From Leucobacter sp. Psy1 (lineage in GTDB: Bacteria > Actinomycetota > Actinomycetes > Actinomycetales > Microbacteriaceae), in assembly GCF_020096995.1 (NCBI RefSeq), contig NZ_CP083692.1:2852001-2916000 (forward strand): DNA of 64,000 nt, in the 5' to 3' direction. Each line of letters begins with the position of its first letter. The first letter of the stretch is position 1. Below are positions 51,325 to 62,505 of the stretch, one piece after another. The translations under genes were made by a program, and so were the position numbers. The notes below the pieces were generated by a model. That model saw only the letters and a program-made list of their open reading frames with translations, searched no databases and was not told the DNA's origin.

Positions 51325-51957
51325 GTGCAGATCCCCGCTAAGACCTTTATTGTGGCGCTGATTTCCGGCGTAACTTTCGCCCTCACCGCCACCCCGGCGC
51401 ACGCAACGGCACCGGTAGAGGACTTCTCGGCACCCGCAGCAGTCGCTCCGCTCGCGAACATCTCGCAGACACTCGACACCAGCGAGACCGACAACGTCGA
51501 GGTGCTCGATGCCATGCTGCAGACGAGCAGCGCCGGCTCCACGCCGGCCGGCTTCGACGTCGATGCGGCGATCGCTGCGGCCGAAGAAGAGGTCGGCACG
51601 AGCCGCCCCACGGGTTGGAGCCAGCCAGGCGAGTGCATCATGTCGGCTCAGCGCTGGATCAAGGCGGGCGACGGCGCCTGGAACGGCAGCGGCAACCCCG
51701 TCTCGAACTACGAGGGTGCGACCCGCCTCACGATCGAGGACGCGCAGCCGGGCGATATCGTGCAGTACGAGCACCTCGCATCCCCGACCTCCTGGGTCAC
51801 GGGCGTGCACACACTGATGATCACCGGCGTCAACGACGACGGCACCTTCGAGATCATCGAGTCGAATAACCCCGGCGGATCCGGACTCGTCAGCAAGGAC
51901 GAGCACTGGACGCCCAAGCCCCCCGAGGGCTTCCAGGCGGTCGTCTGGCGCTTCTGA
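51325..51957 (+). CDS. Secreted CHAP-like protein (putative peptidoglycan amidase/endopeptidase)
   Basis: A 210-residue exported protein. The signal peptide ends near residue 27 (AHA-TA). A linker (about 30-90) precedes a papain-like domain with Cys104 in GECIMSAQRWI, the GDIVQYEH strand, His162 in TGVHTLMI and IIESNN with the polar third residue, the order expected of CHAP/NlpC-P60 hydrolases. There is no separate wall-binding domain. GTG start with AGGAG 8 nt upstream. Likely a small cell-wall hydrolase; the Cys-His pair is inferred from spacing only. Confidence 0.72.
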   Translation: MQIPAKTFIVALISGVTFALTATPAHATAPVEDFSAPAAVAPLANISQTLDTSETDNVEVLDAMLQTSSAGSTPAGFDVDAAIAAAEEEVGTSRPTGWSQPGECIMSAQRWIKAGDGAWNGSGNPVSNYEGATRLTIEDAQPGDIVQYEHLASPTSWVTGVHTLMITGVNDDGTFEIIESNNPGGSGLVSKDEHWTPKPPEGFQAVVWRF

Positions 51958-51968
51958 GCGCAGAACGC

Positions 51969-53105
51969 TCAGGCGCTTTCGGCGTCCCCCTCGCGCACCG
52001 TCCGCAGCAGCTGCTGGGCGGTGCGCTCCCATGAGAAGCGCCGGGCATGCGCGAGTCCCGACTCGATGGTGCGCGATCGCGTGAGCGGGTCGTCCAGTTG
52101 CGTCACGGCGCTCGCGAACGCACCCGGGTCGGTCGGGGGCACATACAGGGCCCCCTCGCCCGCAACCTCGCGGAAGATCTCCAGGTCGCTCACCACGGCG
52201 GGAACTCCGAAGGCGAGCGCCTCGGCGATCGGCAATCCGTACCCTTCGTCGAGACTCAGCGTGGCGAGTAGCGCGCGGTCGTCGAGCAGTGCGGCGTAGG
52301 TCTCGTCGCTCACGCCGTGGTGGAACACGACTTCGCCGCCCCCTGGCTCGCGGAGTTGCAGCAGCTCGCGCTCCCGCTGGGGCGTGATGCGGCTGAGCAG
52401 ATGGAGCGTGTGGTCCGACAGATCCCGCATCGCGCGCACGAGCGTCTCGACGTTCTTGTAGGGCATGAACGACCCCATGTAGACGATGTTGCGGGGCGCG
52501 ACATCCGGTCGATGCTCCACCGGGTCTGCTCCATCGCGCCGGTCGGCGGGAAGCATCTCGGCGAGCCGCTGCGGCGCGTTCGCGAGGACGACCACTGGCC
52601 GCCGCGTGAGCCGCACCCGAGCGAACTCGCGCGCGCTCGTCTCGCTCACGGTCGCGACGACATCGGCGCGGTTGAGCACGAGGCGCTGTGGCACGTAGCT
52701 CAGGTGGAACAGGCGCCACCCCAGGCGGACCGCCCAGCCGAGGTCGCGCGGCGGCGTCCGGTGCCGGTAGTAGATCGTGTCGTGCAGCGTCAGGATCAGG
52801 CGGAAGCGCCGCCCGAGCGAGCCGATCGTCTGCATCGGCGAGAAGACGGCGTCGGGCCTGTACCGGTTCAGGATCAGCGCGGTGAATGGCTCCTTCGCCG
52901 ACGTCGGCGCGTGGATCTTGAGGGTGCGCGCTCCCGGGGGAAGCAGCGCGGCCTGCGCGGGGTCGTGGATCAGGAAGGCGACCTCGACGCCGTGCGCCGG
53001 CGCCTCCTCGGTGACAGCCCGCGCCAGCTCGGCGGAGAACCGGCTGATGCCGTCGTGGAAGTCGGTGCGGATGTAGCGCGCGTCAAAGAGGAGCCGCACG
53101 GTCAC
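51969..53105 (-). CDS. GT4-family glycosyltransferase (mannosyltransferase-like)
   Basis: A 378-residue GT-B enzyme starting at GTG 53105, which overlaps the previous stop as GTGA. LLFDARYIRTDFHDGISRF at the N-terminus, LTLHDTIYYRHR, VYMGSFMPYKNVETLVRA and SLDEGYGLPIAEALAFGVP (the E-x7-E equivalent) are typical of GT4 enzymes acting in cell-wall polysaccharide or lipid glycosylation. It is cotranscribed with the upstream GT4 gene. Confidence 0.88.
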   Translation of the reverse strand: MTVRLLFDARYIRTDFHDGISRFSAELARAVTEEAPAHGVEVAFLIHDPAQAALLPPGARTLKIHAPTSAKEPFTALILNRYRPDAVFSPMQTIGSLGRRFRLILTLHDTIYYRHRTPPRDLGWAVRLGWRLFHLSYVPQRLVLNRADVVATVSETSAREFARVRLTRRPVVVLANAPQRLAEMLPADRRDGADPVEHRPDVAPRNIVYMGSFMPYKNVETLVRAMRDLSDHTLHLLSRITPQRERELLQLREPGGGEVVFHHGVSDETYAALLDDRALLATLSLDEGYGLPIAEALAFGVPAVVSDLEIFREVAGEGALYVPPTDPGAFASAVTQLDDPLTRSRTIESGLAHARRFSWERTAQQLLRTVREGDAESA

Positions 53106-54295
53106 TCCGGCAGCGGTTCGTCGCGGTAGAGCGCCTCGAAGGTGTCGAGGGTGCGCGTGATGTCGTGCACCGCCGCGCCGTCGAGCGAAGCCTGCTGCAT
53201 GCGCTGCCACTCCTCCGGCGAGGCGGTGAGCACGTCGGTGATCCGCGCCGCGAGCTGCTGATCGTTGTCGGGCTCGAACAGGTACCCGTTCTCGCCGTTC
53301 TGCACCAGGTGCGGCAGCGCGACCGCGTCGGCCGCGATGATCGGCAGGCCAGAGGCCATCGCTTCGAGGGTGGCAATCGACTGGAGCTCAGCGATCGAGG
53401 AGATGACGAAGACCGAGGCGCGGCGGTAGGTCTCCACGAGCTCCGCGTCGTCGATGCGGCCGAGGAATGTGACGCGATCCTGCAGGCCCAGACCCTCGGT
53501 GAGCTGCTCCAGGTGCTTCAGCTGATCGCCGCCGCCCACGATGTCGAACTTCACGTCGAGCGCCGGATCGAGCCGCTTGATCGCGCGGAGCGTGACATCG
53601 ACGCGCTTCTCCGTCGTGAGGCGACCGACGAAGAGCAGCCGATGCTCCGTGCGCGGAGTCGGGTCGGGTCGGTAGTGCGACCGGTCGATGCCGCAGCTGA
53701 TCGGGATCACGCCGCGGATCCCGCTCGTCCCCTCCAGGAAGTCGGCTGCGCGGCGGGTCGGCGTGGTCACCGCTCGAGCCATGCCGAGCGTGTGCGTCAC
53801 GTCGGCCCACAGCCCCTTCATGACCAGCTTGTCCATCAGCGGCGGCATGACGGTGAAGTCGAGGATGTTCTCGGCCATCACGTGGTTCGTCGCGATCATC
53901 GGGATACCGCGCTTCCGGGCGACCCGGGAGAGGCCGCGCCCGATGACGAAGTGGGACTGGATATGGATCACGTCGGGCTGCACCGCATCGACGACCTTCC
54001 GGGCATAGTGCTTCGCGCGCCACGGCCAGACGAAACGCAACCAGTCATGCGGCGGCCAGCGCACCGAAGGCGGGCGGTGGAGCATCACGGGCTGCCCCTC
54101 CACGATCTCGACGGCGGCCGGCGTGCGCCGATAGCGCCGCCCCGGCGCCATCACGTGCACCTCGTGGCCGCGCTCGACGAGGCCCGCGGCAAGGCGTTCG
54201 GCGAACCGAGCGGCACCGTTGACGTCGGGTGAGAACGTGTCGCAGCCGATGAGGATGCGCAGCGGTCGGTGGGAGTCGGAGTCGCTCGGAGTCAC
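53102..54295 (-). CDS. GT4-family glycosyltransferase, diacylglycerol glucosyl/mannosyltransferase-like
   Basis: A 397-residue GT-B enzyme starting at GTG 54295. RILIGCDTFSPDVNGAARFA and DVIHIQSHFVIGRGLSR with ATNHVMAENILDF resemble MgdA/PimB-type lipid glycosyltransferases; the donor domain has FVGRLTTEKRVDVTLRAIK and SIAELQSIATLEAMASGLP. It likely adds glucose or mannose to a membrane lipid at the inner face. It is coupled to the following GT4 gene; the MFS transporter gene lies 42 bp upstream. Confidence 0.88.
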   Translation of the reverse strand: MTPSDSDSHRPLRILIGCDTFSPDVNGAARFAERLAAGLVERGHEVHVMAPGRRYRRTPAAVEIVEGQPVMLHRPPSVRWPPHDWLRFVWPWRAKHYARKVVDAVQPDVIHIQSHFVIGRGLSRVARKRGIPMIATNHVMAENILDFTVMPPLMDKLVMKGLWADVTHTLGMARAVTTPTRRAADFLEGTSGIRGVIPISCGIDRSHYRPDPTPRTEHRLLFVGRLTTEKRVDVTLRAIKRLDPALDVKFDIVGGGDQLKHLEQLTEGLGLQDRVTFLGRIDDAELVETYRRASVFVISSIAELQSIATLEAMASGLPIIAADAVALPHLVQNGENGYLFEPDNDQQLAARITDVLTASPEEWQRMQQASLDGAAVHDITRTLDTFEALYRDEPLPE

Positions 54296-54337
54296 GGCGT
54301 GTGCGGGTCCTTCGTGTCGGGAACAGGCACTCCCAGC

Positions 54338-55594
54338 TTAGGGCGAGGTCTCCGGGAAAGCCTGCACAGGCGGCGGATTCCGGGGCAACCAGCGCCAGAA
54401 CCCCGCCGCGCCGCACAGCGCCAGGGCTCCGGCGACGCCGCAGGCGACCGGCAGGGAGAGCGCGGCGATGGCCGACACCGCGACGGGCGTGAGCGCCCCA
54501 CCGGTATCGACGAGCGTGCGCCACGCGGCGAGGAACGCCGCCGGGTGATCGATCGGTGCGAGGTCGGCGCCGACCGTCATGATGATCCCGCTCGAGAGCC
54601 CGTTGGCGAGCCCGAGTCCGGCCGCGCACCCCACGAACCAGGCGAACGCACCCGACACATCGTGGGTGAACGAGAGCGTGATGAACGCTGCCGACATGGC
54701 GATCAACGATGGCACGGCAGCCCAGAGCCTGCTGAAGCGGTCCATTACCTGACCGCTCACGTAGAAGAGAGCGAAATCGATCGCACCGGAGACCCCGACC
54801 ACCAGCGCGATCTGCGACGCATCGGCGCCGATCGAGACGCCCCACAGCGGCAGCAGCACATCGCGGGCCGTGCGCGATCCCGACAGGAGCGCGGCCGAGA
54901 CCCCGACCGTGGCGAGGGTGCCTCGGTACGCGCCCGCGGTGCGCCACACGCCGGGAAGGGGCTGAGCGGGGTCGCCGGGTCGACTCGCTCCGTTGCCTCC
55001 GGTAGCTTCGCGCGCCAGCGCCCGCTCAGGATCCGGCCCGAACCCGATCAGCGCGCCCGCCAGAGCGAGCGCGACGGCGAACGCCCAGGCCGCACTGCGC
55101 GGATCCCCCGTCAGCGCGATCATGCCAGCCGCGACGAACGGCCCGGCAAACGCGCCGAGACGGAAAGTTCCCCCGAGCAGCGAGAGCGCCCGTGCCCGGA
55201 ACGGCACCGGCACCCGCGTCGTCATGAAGGCGTGCCTTGCGAGGTTGTACGTCGCGGTGCTCACGCCGATCGCGAAGACGCAGACCGCGAGCAGCACCAG
55301 GCTCGAGCCGAGCGCCAGCCCGACCGCGCCGGCGAGCGCCACGACTGAGGCCGCCAGCATGCCGATGCGCTCGCCCGCGCGCGACACGATCCAGCTGGCC
55401 GGCAGATTGCCGACGAGCTGACCCACCACCAGCAACGAGGCGATCACACCCGACTGGCCGAGATCTGCGCCGAGCGATGTCGCAACGACCGGCACCATCG
55501 GAACGATGCACCCCTTGCCGAGTCCGAACAGGGCGGACGGCCCGTAGATCATGGGGGCGAGCCGCAGGAGCAGCCGTCGCGAGGAGTCAGTCAT
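54338..55594 (-). CDS. MFS transporter
   Basis: A 418-residue protein with about 12 membrane segments. LVGNLPASWIVSRAGERIGM is the MFS loop motif between helices 2 and 3, and GQVMDRFSRLWAAVPS the equivalent in the second half. A central hydrophilic loop (about 205-240) separates the halves. The substrate is unknown; drug or sugar efflux are options. The ATG at 55594 begins the transporter. It diverges from a small XRE regulator. Confidence 0.87.
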   Translation of the reverse strand: MTDSSRRLLLRLAPMIYGPSALFGLGKGCIVPMVPVVATSLGADLGQSGVIASLLVVGQLVGNLPASWIVSRAGERIGMLAASVVALAGAVGLALGSSLVLLAVCVFAIGVSTATYNLARHAFMTTRVPVPFRARALSLLGGTFRLGAFAGPFVAAGMIALTGDPRSAAWAFAVALALAGALIGFGPDPERALAREATGGNGASRPGDPAQPLPGVWRTAGAYRGTLATVGVSAALLSGSRTARDVLLPLWGVSIGADASQIALVVGVSGAIDFALFYVSGQVMDRFSRLWAAVPSLIAMSAAFITLSFTHDVSGAFAWFVGCAAGLGLANGLSSGIIMTVGADLAPIDHPAAFLAAWRTLVDTGGALTPVAVSAIAALSLPVACGVAGALALCGAAGFWRWLPRNPPPVQAFPETSP

Positions 55595-55632
55595 GGCGAT
55601 CTCAACTGTACGCCCGCCCTGAACCGGTATCA

Positions 55633-55728
55633 GTTCTAGCCGTGAATGCAAAGAAAAATGTCTCAGGAGGTTACGGCACAGTACCTGGAGTGACTGGACT
55701 CCCATTCCCCGTGCCTGCACGCTAGAAC
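55633..55728. promoter_or_regulatory. Mirrored elements in the MFS/XRE divergent region
   Basis: GTTCTAGC (55633-55640) and its exact complement GCTAGAAC (55721-55728) stand 80 bp apart in the 135-bp gap, so each gene sees the same TAGAAC element in its own direction. They could be paired operators or -10-like boxes. Confidence 0.35.
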
Positions 55729-55729
55729 C

Positions 55730-56038
55730 GTGCCCAGAATTCACTCCGAAGCCGCCCGTCTCATCGGCCAGCGCATCCGTCGCGCCCGTCAGGACCTCGG
55801 CATCTCACTCGAGAACCTCGGAGAGCTCGCGGATGTGAACTGGACGAGCGTCGGCAAGATCGAACGCGGCGTCTCCAGCCCCACCACCGAGACGCTCATC
55901 AGGCTCGCCACGGCGCTCGAGGTCGACGCTGGAGCGTTCATCCGCGGCATCACCGCCGATGCGTACCCCGCACGGCATCATCAGCTCACCGCCCGCGAGT
56001 TCATCGAGGCGCGGAACCGCGCACGCCTCGACCGCTGA
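55730..56038 (+). CDS. Small XRE-family regulator
   Basis: A 102-residue protein, essentially one HTH_3 domain: RIRRARQDLGISLENLGELADVNWTSVGKIERG and SSPTTETLIRLATALEVD. It starts at GTG 55730 with no clear RBS. It probably regulates the divergent MFS transporter and/or itself. A GC-rich repeat follows its stop. Confidence 0.85.
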   Translation: MPRIHSEAARLIGQRIRRARQDLGISLENLGELADVNWTSVGKIERGVSSPTTETLIRLATALEVDAGAFIRGITADAYPARHHQLTAREFIEARNRARLDR

Positions 56039-56050
56039 TGGGCGGGTGCG

Positions 56051-56142
56051 GCCGCGCCGCGCCCCGCGCCCCGCGCCCCGAGCCCGAGCCCCGAGCCCCG
56101 CGCCCGAGCCTCGCACCCGAGCCCCGCGCCCCGCGCCCCGCC
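56051..56142. repeat. Low-complexity GC-rich repeat
   Basis: About 90 bp built almost entirely of GCCCCGC and GCCCCGA-like units, directly after the small regulator gene. No gene is visible from 56039 to 56311. Confidence 0.8.
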
Positions 56143-56311
56143 GAGGTTGCAGTTTGTCGGGTTTCAGAGCGCTTGAAGCGTGACGAAGTGCGATCTCGGC
56201 GGGGTGTGACCGCCCCGCGACCCTGGGCGCCGAAGCGTGGCGGGTGCGTCCAGGCCCGACCCCTAGGGTGGTGTGAGCAACGGAGCGATCATCACCCCGG
56301 AAGGAGCACGA

Positions 56312-57331
56312 ATGTCGTACACCAGCCAGCAGTGGCGCCTCCAGTCCCGCCCGCACGGCGCACCGAAGCCCGAGAACTTCCTCTGGGACGAACAGTCCGT
56401 ACGCGAGCCCCGCGATGGCGAAGTGCTCCTCCGCACCCGCTATCTCTCCCTGGACCCGTACATGCGCGGTCGCATGTCCGACGCCGAATCCTACGCGAAA
56501 CCCGTCGAGGTCGGCGACGTGATGGTGGGGGCGACGGTGTCCGAGGTGCTCGAGTCTCGCTCACCGGATTTCGAGCCCGGGCAGACGGTCCTCGGCTACG
56601 GCGGGTGGCAGACGTTCAGCACTGAGCGTGCAAGCACGCTCCGGGCTCTCGATCCCGACGAGGCGCCGGTCACCACCGCTCTGGGCGTGCTCGGCATGCC
56701 CGGGTTCACGGCCTACGCCGGTCTCCTGGCGATCGGGAACCCGCAGCCGGGTGAGACCGTCGCCGTCGCTGCAGCTACCGGTCCCGTCGGCAGTGCGGTC
56801 GGCCAGATCGCGAAGCTCAAGGGATGCCGGACCGTCGGGATCGCCGGCGGACCTGAGAAAGTTGCCTATCTGGAGGAGCTCGGCTTCGACGCGGCGCTCG
56901 ACCACCGGTCGGGCGACCTGGTCGAGCAACTGCGCAGTGCCGCTCCGGGTGGCATCGACGTCTACTTCGAGAACGTGGGCGGCGCGGTGTTCGAGGCGAT
57001 TCTGCCGCGCTTGAACACGTTCGCGCGCGTGCCGGTCTGCGGTCTCGCGGCCAGCTACAACGCCACCGAGCTGCCCGAGGGTCCCGACCGGGCTCCCGCG
57101 CTCATGGGACTGGTCCTGCGCAAGTCGCTGACGCTGCGCGGCTTCATTCAGAACGAGTTCGTGCCGACCATGTTCGAGGACTTCCTGAGGGACATGGGCG
57201 CCTGGGTGCGCGAGGGCAAGATCCAGTACCGCGAGGACATCACCGCAGGTCTGGATCGGGCCCCCGAGGTCTTCACGAGCATGCTCGACGGCGGCAACTT
57301 CGGGAAGACGATCATCGAGGTGTCCGGCTAG
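56312..57331 (+). CDS. Zinc-independent NADPH-dependent oxidoreductase (CurA/leukotriene B4 dehydrogenase type)
   Basis: A 339-residue medium-chain reductase. LSLDPYMRGRMSDA near residues 45-58 is the signature of the double-bond reductase group; the cofactor site appears as AAATGPVGSAVGQIAKLKG, and VYFENVGGAVFEA follows. No catalytic zinc ligands are present. It reduces C=C bonds of enones or quinones. AAGGAG lies 6 nt before the ATG at 56312. It ends 2 bp before a convergent gene. Confidence 0.9.
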   Translation: MSYTSQQWRLQSRPHGAPKPENFLWDEQSVREPRDGEVLLRTRYLSLDPYMRGRMSDAESYAKPVEVGDVMVGATVSEVLESRSPDFEPGQTVLGYGGWQTFSTERASTLRALDPDEAPVTTALGVLGMPGFTAYAGLLAIGNPQPGETVAVAAATGPVGSAVGQIAKLKGCRTVGIAGGPEKVAYLEELGFDAALDHRSGDLVEQLRSAAPGGIDVYFENVGGAVFEAILPRLNTFARVPVCGLAASYNATELPEGPDRAPALMGLVLRKSLTLRGFIQNEFVPTMFEDFLRDMGAWVREGKIQYREDITAGLDRAPEVFTSMLDGGNFGKTIIEVSG

Positions 57332-57333
57332 GT

Positions 57334-58512
57334 TCAGCGCCGTTTCCGTGCCGCGAGCACTGTGAACGTGCGGGTGCGCGCCACCTGCTCAACCGGGCCG
57401 ATGACACGCTCCACGAGCGGGCGGTAGGCGAGGTGCGTGTTGAACACGAGGCGGAGTTCTCCGCCAGGCGCGAGAGCGCGGGCACTCGAGCGGATGAGTC
57501 GATGCGCGACCTCGGCGTGCACCGTCGATCCCGAGTGGAACGGCGGGTTGAGCAGGATCAGATCGGCCCAGCCGTCGGGCACGGCCTCCGTCGCATCCGC
57601 GCGGTGCACCCGCACGCGATCGGCCACGCCCGCGGCCTCGCTCGTCAGGCGGGTGGCAGCCACGGCGGCTGCGGACTGATCGGTGGCGATCACCTCGGCG
57701 CGCGGGTTCGCACGCGCCGCCGCCGTCGCGAGGACGCCGTTCCCGCAGCCGAGGTCGACGACGCGCTGCGCGCCGGCGATCGCGTCACGGGTACCGTCCG
57801 CTGCGAGCAGCAGGCGCGTGCCGTGGTCGAGAGTCGCACCCCCGAACGTCGCCCCGAACGCGGCGACACGGAAGTCGAGGTCCGGGTCCTCGCCCCACAC
57901 CGGGAAACGTGTTTCGCCGGCCCTGGGACCCGAGGCGCTCAAGACGCGTGATTTACGCCGGGCCAGGCCGGCACTCACGCTCGTGAAGGATCGGCCGAGG
58001 ACCTCGTTCATGGTCAGCGTCATGTGCTTGACGCGCCCGCCAGCGAACACCTGCACCGCGGGATCCGCCCAGTCGGCGATCGCGCGCGCGATCTCGTCGA
58101 GGGCGTCGAGGCTCCTGGGCAGCTGGAGCAGCACCACCCGAGCCCCGTCGAGCAGTGACCGGTCGAGTGGACGCGAGCTGAAGTCGTCGACACCGAGACG
58201 CTCCGCGTTGGCGGCGAGTGCGCGCTCCCCGAGCAGCGGGTCCTGGAACACGCGGATCCCCGTGGCACCGAGGAGCGCACGGGCACCGATGGTCAGCGCG
58301 CCGTGACGGTCCCCGATAACAACGAGCTCGCCGTCAGCGAGATCCGCGATCGCGGCCTCGGCAGTGTCGAGCAGCAGGCGGTCGGTGGCGTCGTACGCCT
58401 CCAGCTCCACCGCATCGAAATCGGGGTACCGGGAGAGAGACCGGAACAGTTCCTCGGGATCCCGATCATCCTCCACGGTGCTCGCTGCCGTTCCCTCGGT
58501 GCTCGCCGCCAT
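57334..58512 (-). CDS. RlmG/RsmC-like (guanine-N2) methyltransferase
   Basis: A 392-residue protein with two domains. The N-terminal half is a degenerate Rossmann-like domain; the C-terminal half is a class I methyltransferase with SAM motif VVDLGCGNG and catalytic LILLNPPFH, as in rRNA guanine-N2 methyltransferases. The proposed ATG at 58512 overlaps the end of hspR by 47 bp; GTG 58476 is an alternative. Being last in the heat-shock operon suggests it could be heat-inducible. Confidence 0.8.
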   Translation of the reverse strand: MAASTEGTAASTVEDDRDPEELFRSLSRYPDFDAVELEAYDATDRLLLDTAEAAIADLADGELVVIGDRHGALTIGARALLGATGIRVFQDPLLGERALAANAERLGVDDFSSRPLDRSLLDGARVVLLQLPRSLDALDEIARAIADWADPAVQVFAGGRVKHMTLTMNEVLGRSFTSVSAGLARRKSRVLSASGPRAGETRFPVWGEDPDLDFRVAAFGATFGGATLDHGTRLLLAADGTRDAIAGAQRVVDLGCGNGVLATAAARANPRAEVIATDQSAAAVAATRLTSEAAGVADRVRVHRADATEAVPDGWADLILLNPPFHSGSTVHAEVAHRLIRSSARALAPGGELRLVFNTHLAYRPLVERVIGPVEQVARTRTFTVLAARKRR

Positions 58513-58948
58513 CGCCGCGGCCGAGCGGCCGCCAGACGACCACGTCAGCGTTGCGCCGCACGCGGGTGCCCCGCTTGAGCGTCACGACCTCGCCCGCCGC
58601 CCCGGCTGCGAAGACGCGCCGATCGGGGCGGTTCAGCATCTCGGTCGACAGTGCGCGCTCGAGCTCGCGAACGCGGGCGTCGAGTTCACGCACCCGGTCC
58701 TCGAGCTCGAGCACACGCCTGATGCCTTCGAGGCTCAGCCCCTCGGCTGAGAGCCGGGAGACCTCGCGCAGGCGCTCGACATCGTGAAGGGAGTAGCGGC
58801 GCGTGTTGCCGCTGGTACGCTGCGGGGACACCAGGCCGATGCGGTCGTACTGCCGCAGCGTCTGCGGATGCATATCCGCGAGGTCGGCAGCCGCCGCGAT
58901 CGCGAACACCGGTGTGAACCGGTCCATCTGCGGTCCTCGTACCATCAC
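58466..58948 (-). CDS. hspR: MerR-family heat-shock repressor HspR
   Basis: A 160-residue protein with the MerR helix-turn-helix MHPQTLRQYDRIGLVSPQRT and NTRRYSLHDVERLREV, followed by a coiled-coil helix. With DnaK it represses the operon through HAIR inverted repeats, two of which are upstream of dnaK. The C-terminal tail beyond residue 105 is long and basic. The start is 58948 or, with GAGG 7 nt upstream, 58927 (MDRFTP), which matches other HspR proteins better. Confidence 0.93.
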   Translation of the reverse strand: MMVRGPQMDRFTPVFAIAAAADLADMHPQTLRQYDRIGLVSPQRTSGNTRRYSLHDVERLREVSRLSAEGLSLEGIRRVLELEDRVRELDARVRELERALSTEMLNRPDRRVFAAGAAGEVVTLKRGTRVRRNADVVVWRPLGRGDGGEHRGNGSEHRGG

Positions 58949-58983
58949 TCTCCCCTCTCTCTCGCTGCTTCAGAAGTCGGCGA

Positions 58984-59949
58984 TCAGCCCCGGGCGCGCG
59001 CCATCAGGTCGTCGCGGGGGTTCTCCTTCGGTTCGATCTCCCTGAACGCCTCGAGCGCTGCGCGCGCCTCGTCGCTCAGGTGCGTGGGAACGACGACCTG
59101 GACCTCTGCGAGGAGGTCGCCGACGCGTTTCGCCGTCTGCACACCGCGCCCCTTGACCCGCAGGACGCGGCCGCTCGGCGTGCCCGGCTGCACCTTGAGC
59201 TTGACGGTGCCGCCGCCCAGCAGCGGCACCTCCACCGTCGCGCCGAGCGTCGCCTCGGTGAACGTCACGGGCAGCGTCAACCGGAGGTTGTCGCCGTCGC
59301 GCTCGAACACCGGGTGCTTGCGCACGTGCACCGTCAAGATGATGTCACCCTGCGGTCCGCCGTTCGGACTCGGCTCGCCCTTGCCGCGGACCTTGATGCG
59401 CTTGCCGTCGCTGACACCGGCCGGGATCTTCACTTTCACGTTGCCAGACGGGGTCTGCAGCGTGATGGTGTTGCCCTTCACGGCGGTCTCGAAGTCCAGC
59501 GTGGTCGAGGCCTGGATGTCGCGGCCCGGTTGCGGCCCGCGTGGAGCGCCTCCGCCGCCGAACATCCCGAAGATGTCCTCGAAACCGGTCGCACCGCCCT
59601 GCTGGTAGGTGAACTGGTGACCGCCTCGGCCCGCGCCTCCGCCGAACATACCGCCGAAGACGTCGTCGAAGCCCTGACCGCCGGTGCCGCCTGCGGAGAA
59701 GCGGGCCCCGCCGGCGCCCATGGCTCGGATCTGGTCGTACTCCTCGCGCTGCTCGGGATCGGAGAGCACGGAGAACGCTTCACTGATCTCCTTGAACCTC
59801 GATTCGGCAGCCTCGTCCCCGGGATTCGAGTCGGGGTGGTACTTCCGTGCGAGCTTGCGGTAGCTCTTCTTGATCTCCGCCTCGGACGCGTCCTTCGACA
59901 CCTCGAGGGTGCGGTAGAAGTCCTTCTCCAACCAGTCCTGACTAGCCAT
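58984..59949 (-). CDS. dnaJ: DnaJ-family co-chaperone without zinc finger
   Basis: A 321-residue protein. The J domain (about 8-75) contains HPD in KYHPDSN, followed by a Gly/Phe-rich region (about 80-145) and the C-terminal substrate domains (GRDIQASTTLDFETAVKG, KIPAGVSDGKRIKVRGKG). No CxxCxGxG zinc repeats occur, so it is the DnaJ1/CbpA type common beside hspR in actinobacteria; a zinc-finger DnaJ2 should exist elsewhere. It stimulates DnaK. The start overlaps the end of grpE by 8 bp. Confidence 0.93.
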   Translation of the reverse strand: MASQDWLEKDFYRTLEVSKDASEAEIKKSYRKLARKYHPDSNPGDEAAESRFKEISEAFSVLSDPEQREEYDQIRAMGAGGARFSAGGTGGQGFDDVFGGMFGGGAGRGGHQFTYQQGGATGFEDIFGMFGGGGAPRGPQPGRDIQASTTLDFETAVKGNTITLQTPSGNVKVKIPAGVSDGKRIKVRGKGEPSPNGGPQGDIILTVHVRKHPVFERDGDNLRLTLPVTFTEATLGATVEVPLLGGGTVKLKVQPGTPSGRVLRVKGRGVQTAKRVGDLLAEVQVVVPTHLSDEARAALEAFREIEPKENPRDDLMARARG

Positions 59950-60565
59950 CTGCCCCCACCGCCACCGCTACCTTGGCGGGGCGCAGCTCGACATCGCCGA
60001 TCCGGTAGCCCCGCTCCACCACATCGAGCACGGTGTCGCGCTCCGTGCCGGGAGTCGGCACCTGAGCGATGGCCTCGTGCTGCGCCGGGTCGAACGGCTC
60101 TCCGGCCTCACCGAAGCTCTCGACGCCGAGGCGCTGCAGAGCCGTGCGGATCTTGTGCGCGATGGTCGCGAACGCTGTGCCCTCTACGAGGTCGCCGTGC
60201 TTCTCGGCACGGTCGAGATCGTCGAGCACCCCGAGCAGCGGCATCACGGCGGATGCCGTAGCGCGCTGCTTGTCGCGCTCGGCGTTCGCCTCGGTGCGCT
60301 TTCGGTAGTTCGCGTACTCGGCGCTCAAGCGGCGCAGATCCTCGAGGTGCGGGTTGTCAGCGTCGGCCGCTGCGGCGTCGCCGGTCTGCTCCGCTTCGAG
60401 GATGTCCTCGACCGTCAGGCCTTCGCCCTCGGGCTCGTCACCGTTCTCGGCGCTGTGCGTCTGGTCCCCCTGCGGCTCGGGGCCGGAGTCCGCCGACTCC
60501 GGCCCCGAGCGAGGAGCACCGTTCTCGGGGAATTCCTCGCCCGAGTCCTTGTGCTCGTTCGTCAT
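59942..60565 (-). CDS. grpE: Nucleotide exchange factor GrpE
   Basis: A 207-residue protein. A long acidic N-terminus (about 1-70) precedes the coiled coil (LRRLSAEYANYRKRTEANAE) and the beta domain ending GYRIGDVELRPAKVAVA. It releases ADP from DnaK. It begins 2 bp after the dnaK stop and overlaps dnaJ by 8 bp. Confidence 0.96.
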   Translation of the reverse strand: MTNEHKDSGEEFPENGAPRSGPESADSGPEPQGDQTHSAENGDEPEGEGLTVEDILEAEQTGDAAAADADNPHLEDLRRLSAEYANYRKRTEANAERDKQRATASAVMPLLGVLDDLDRAEKHGDLVEGTAFATIAHKIRTALQRLGVESFGEAGEPFDPAQHEAIAQVPTPGTERDTVLDVVERGYRIGDVELRPAKVAVAVGADG

Positions 60566-60567
60566 GG

Positions 60568-62496
<1,929 letters not shown>

Positions 62497-62505
62497 TCAA
62501 CCCGA

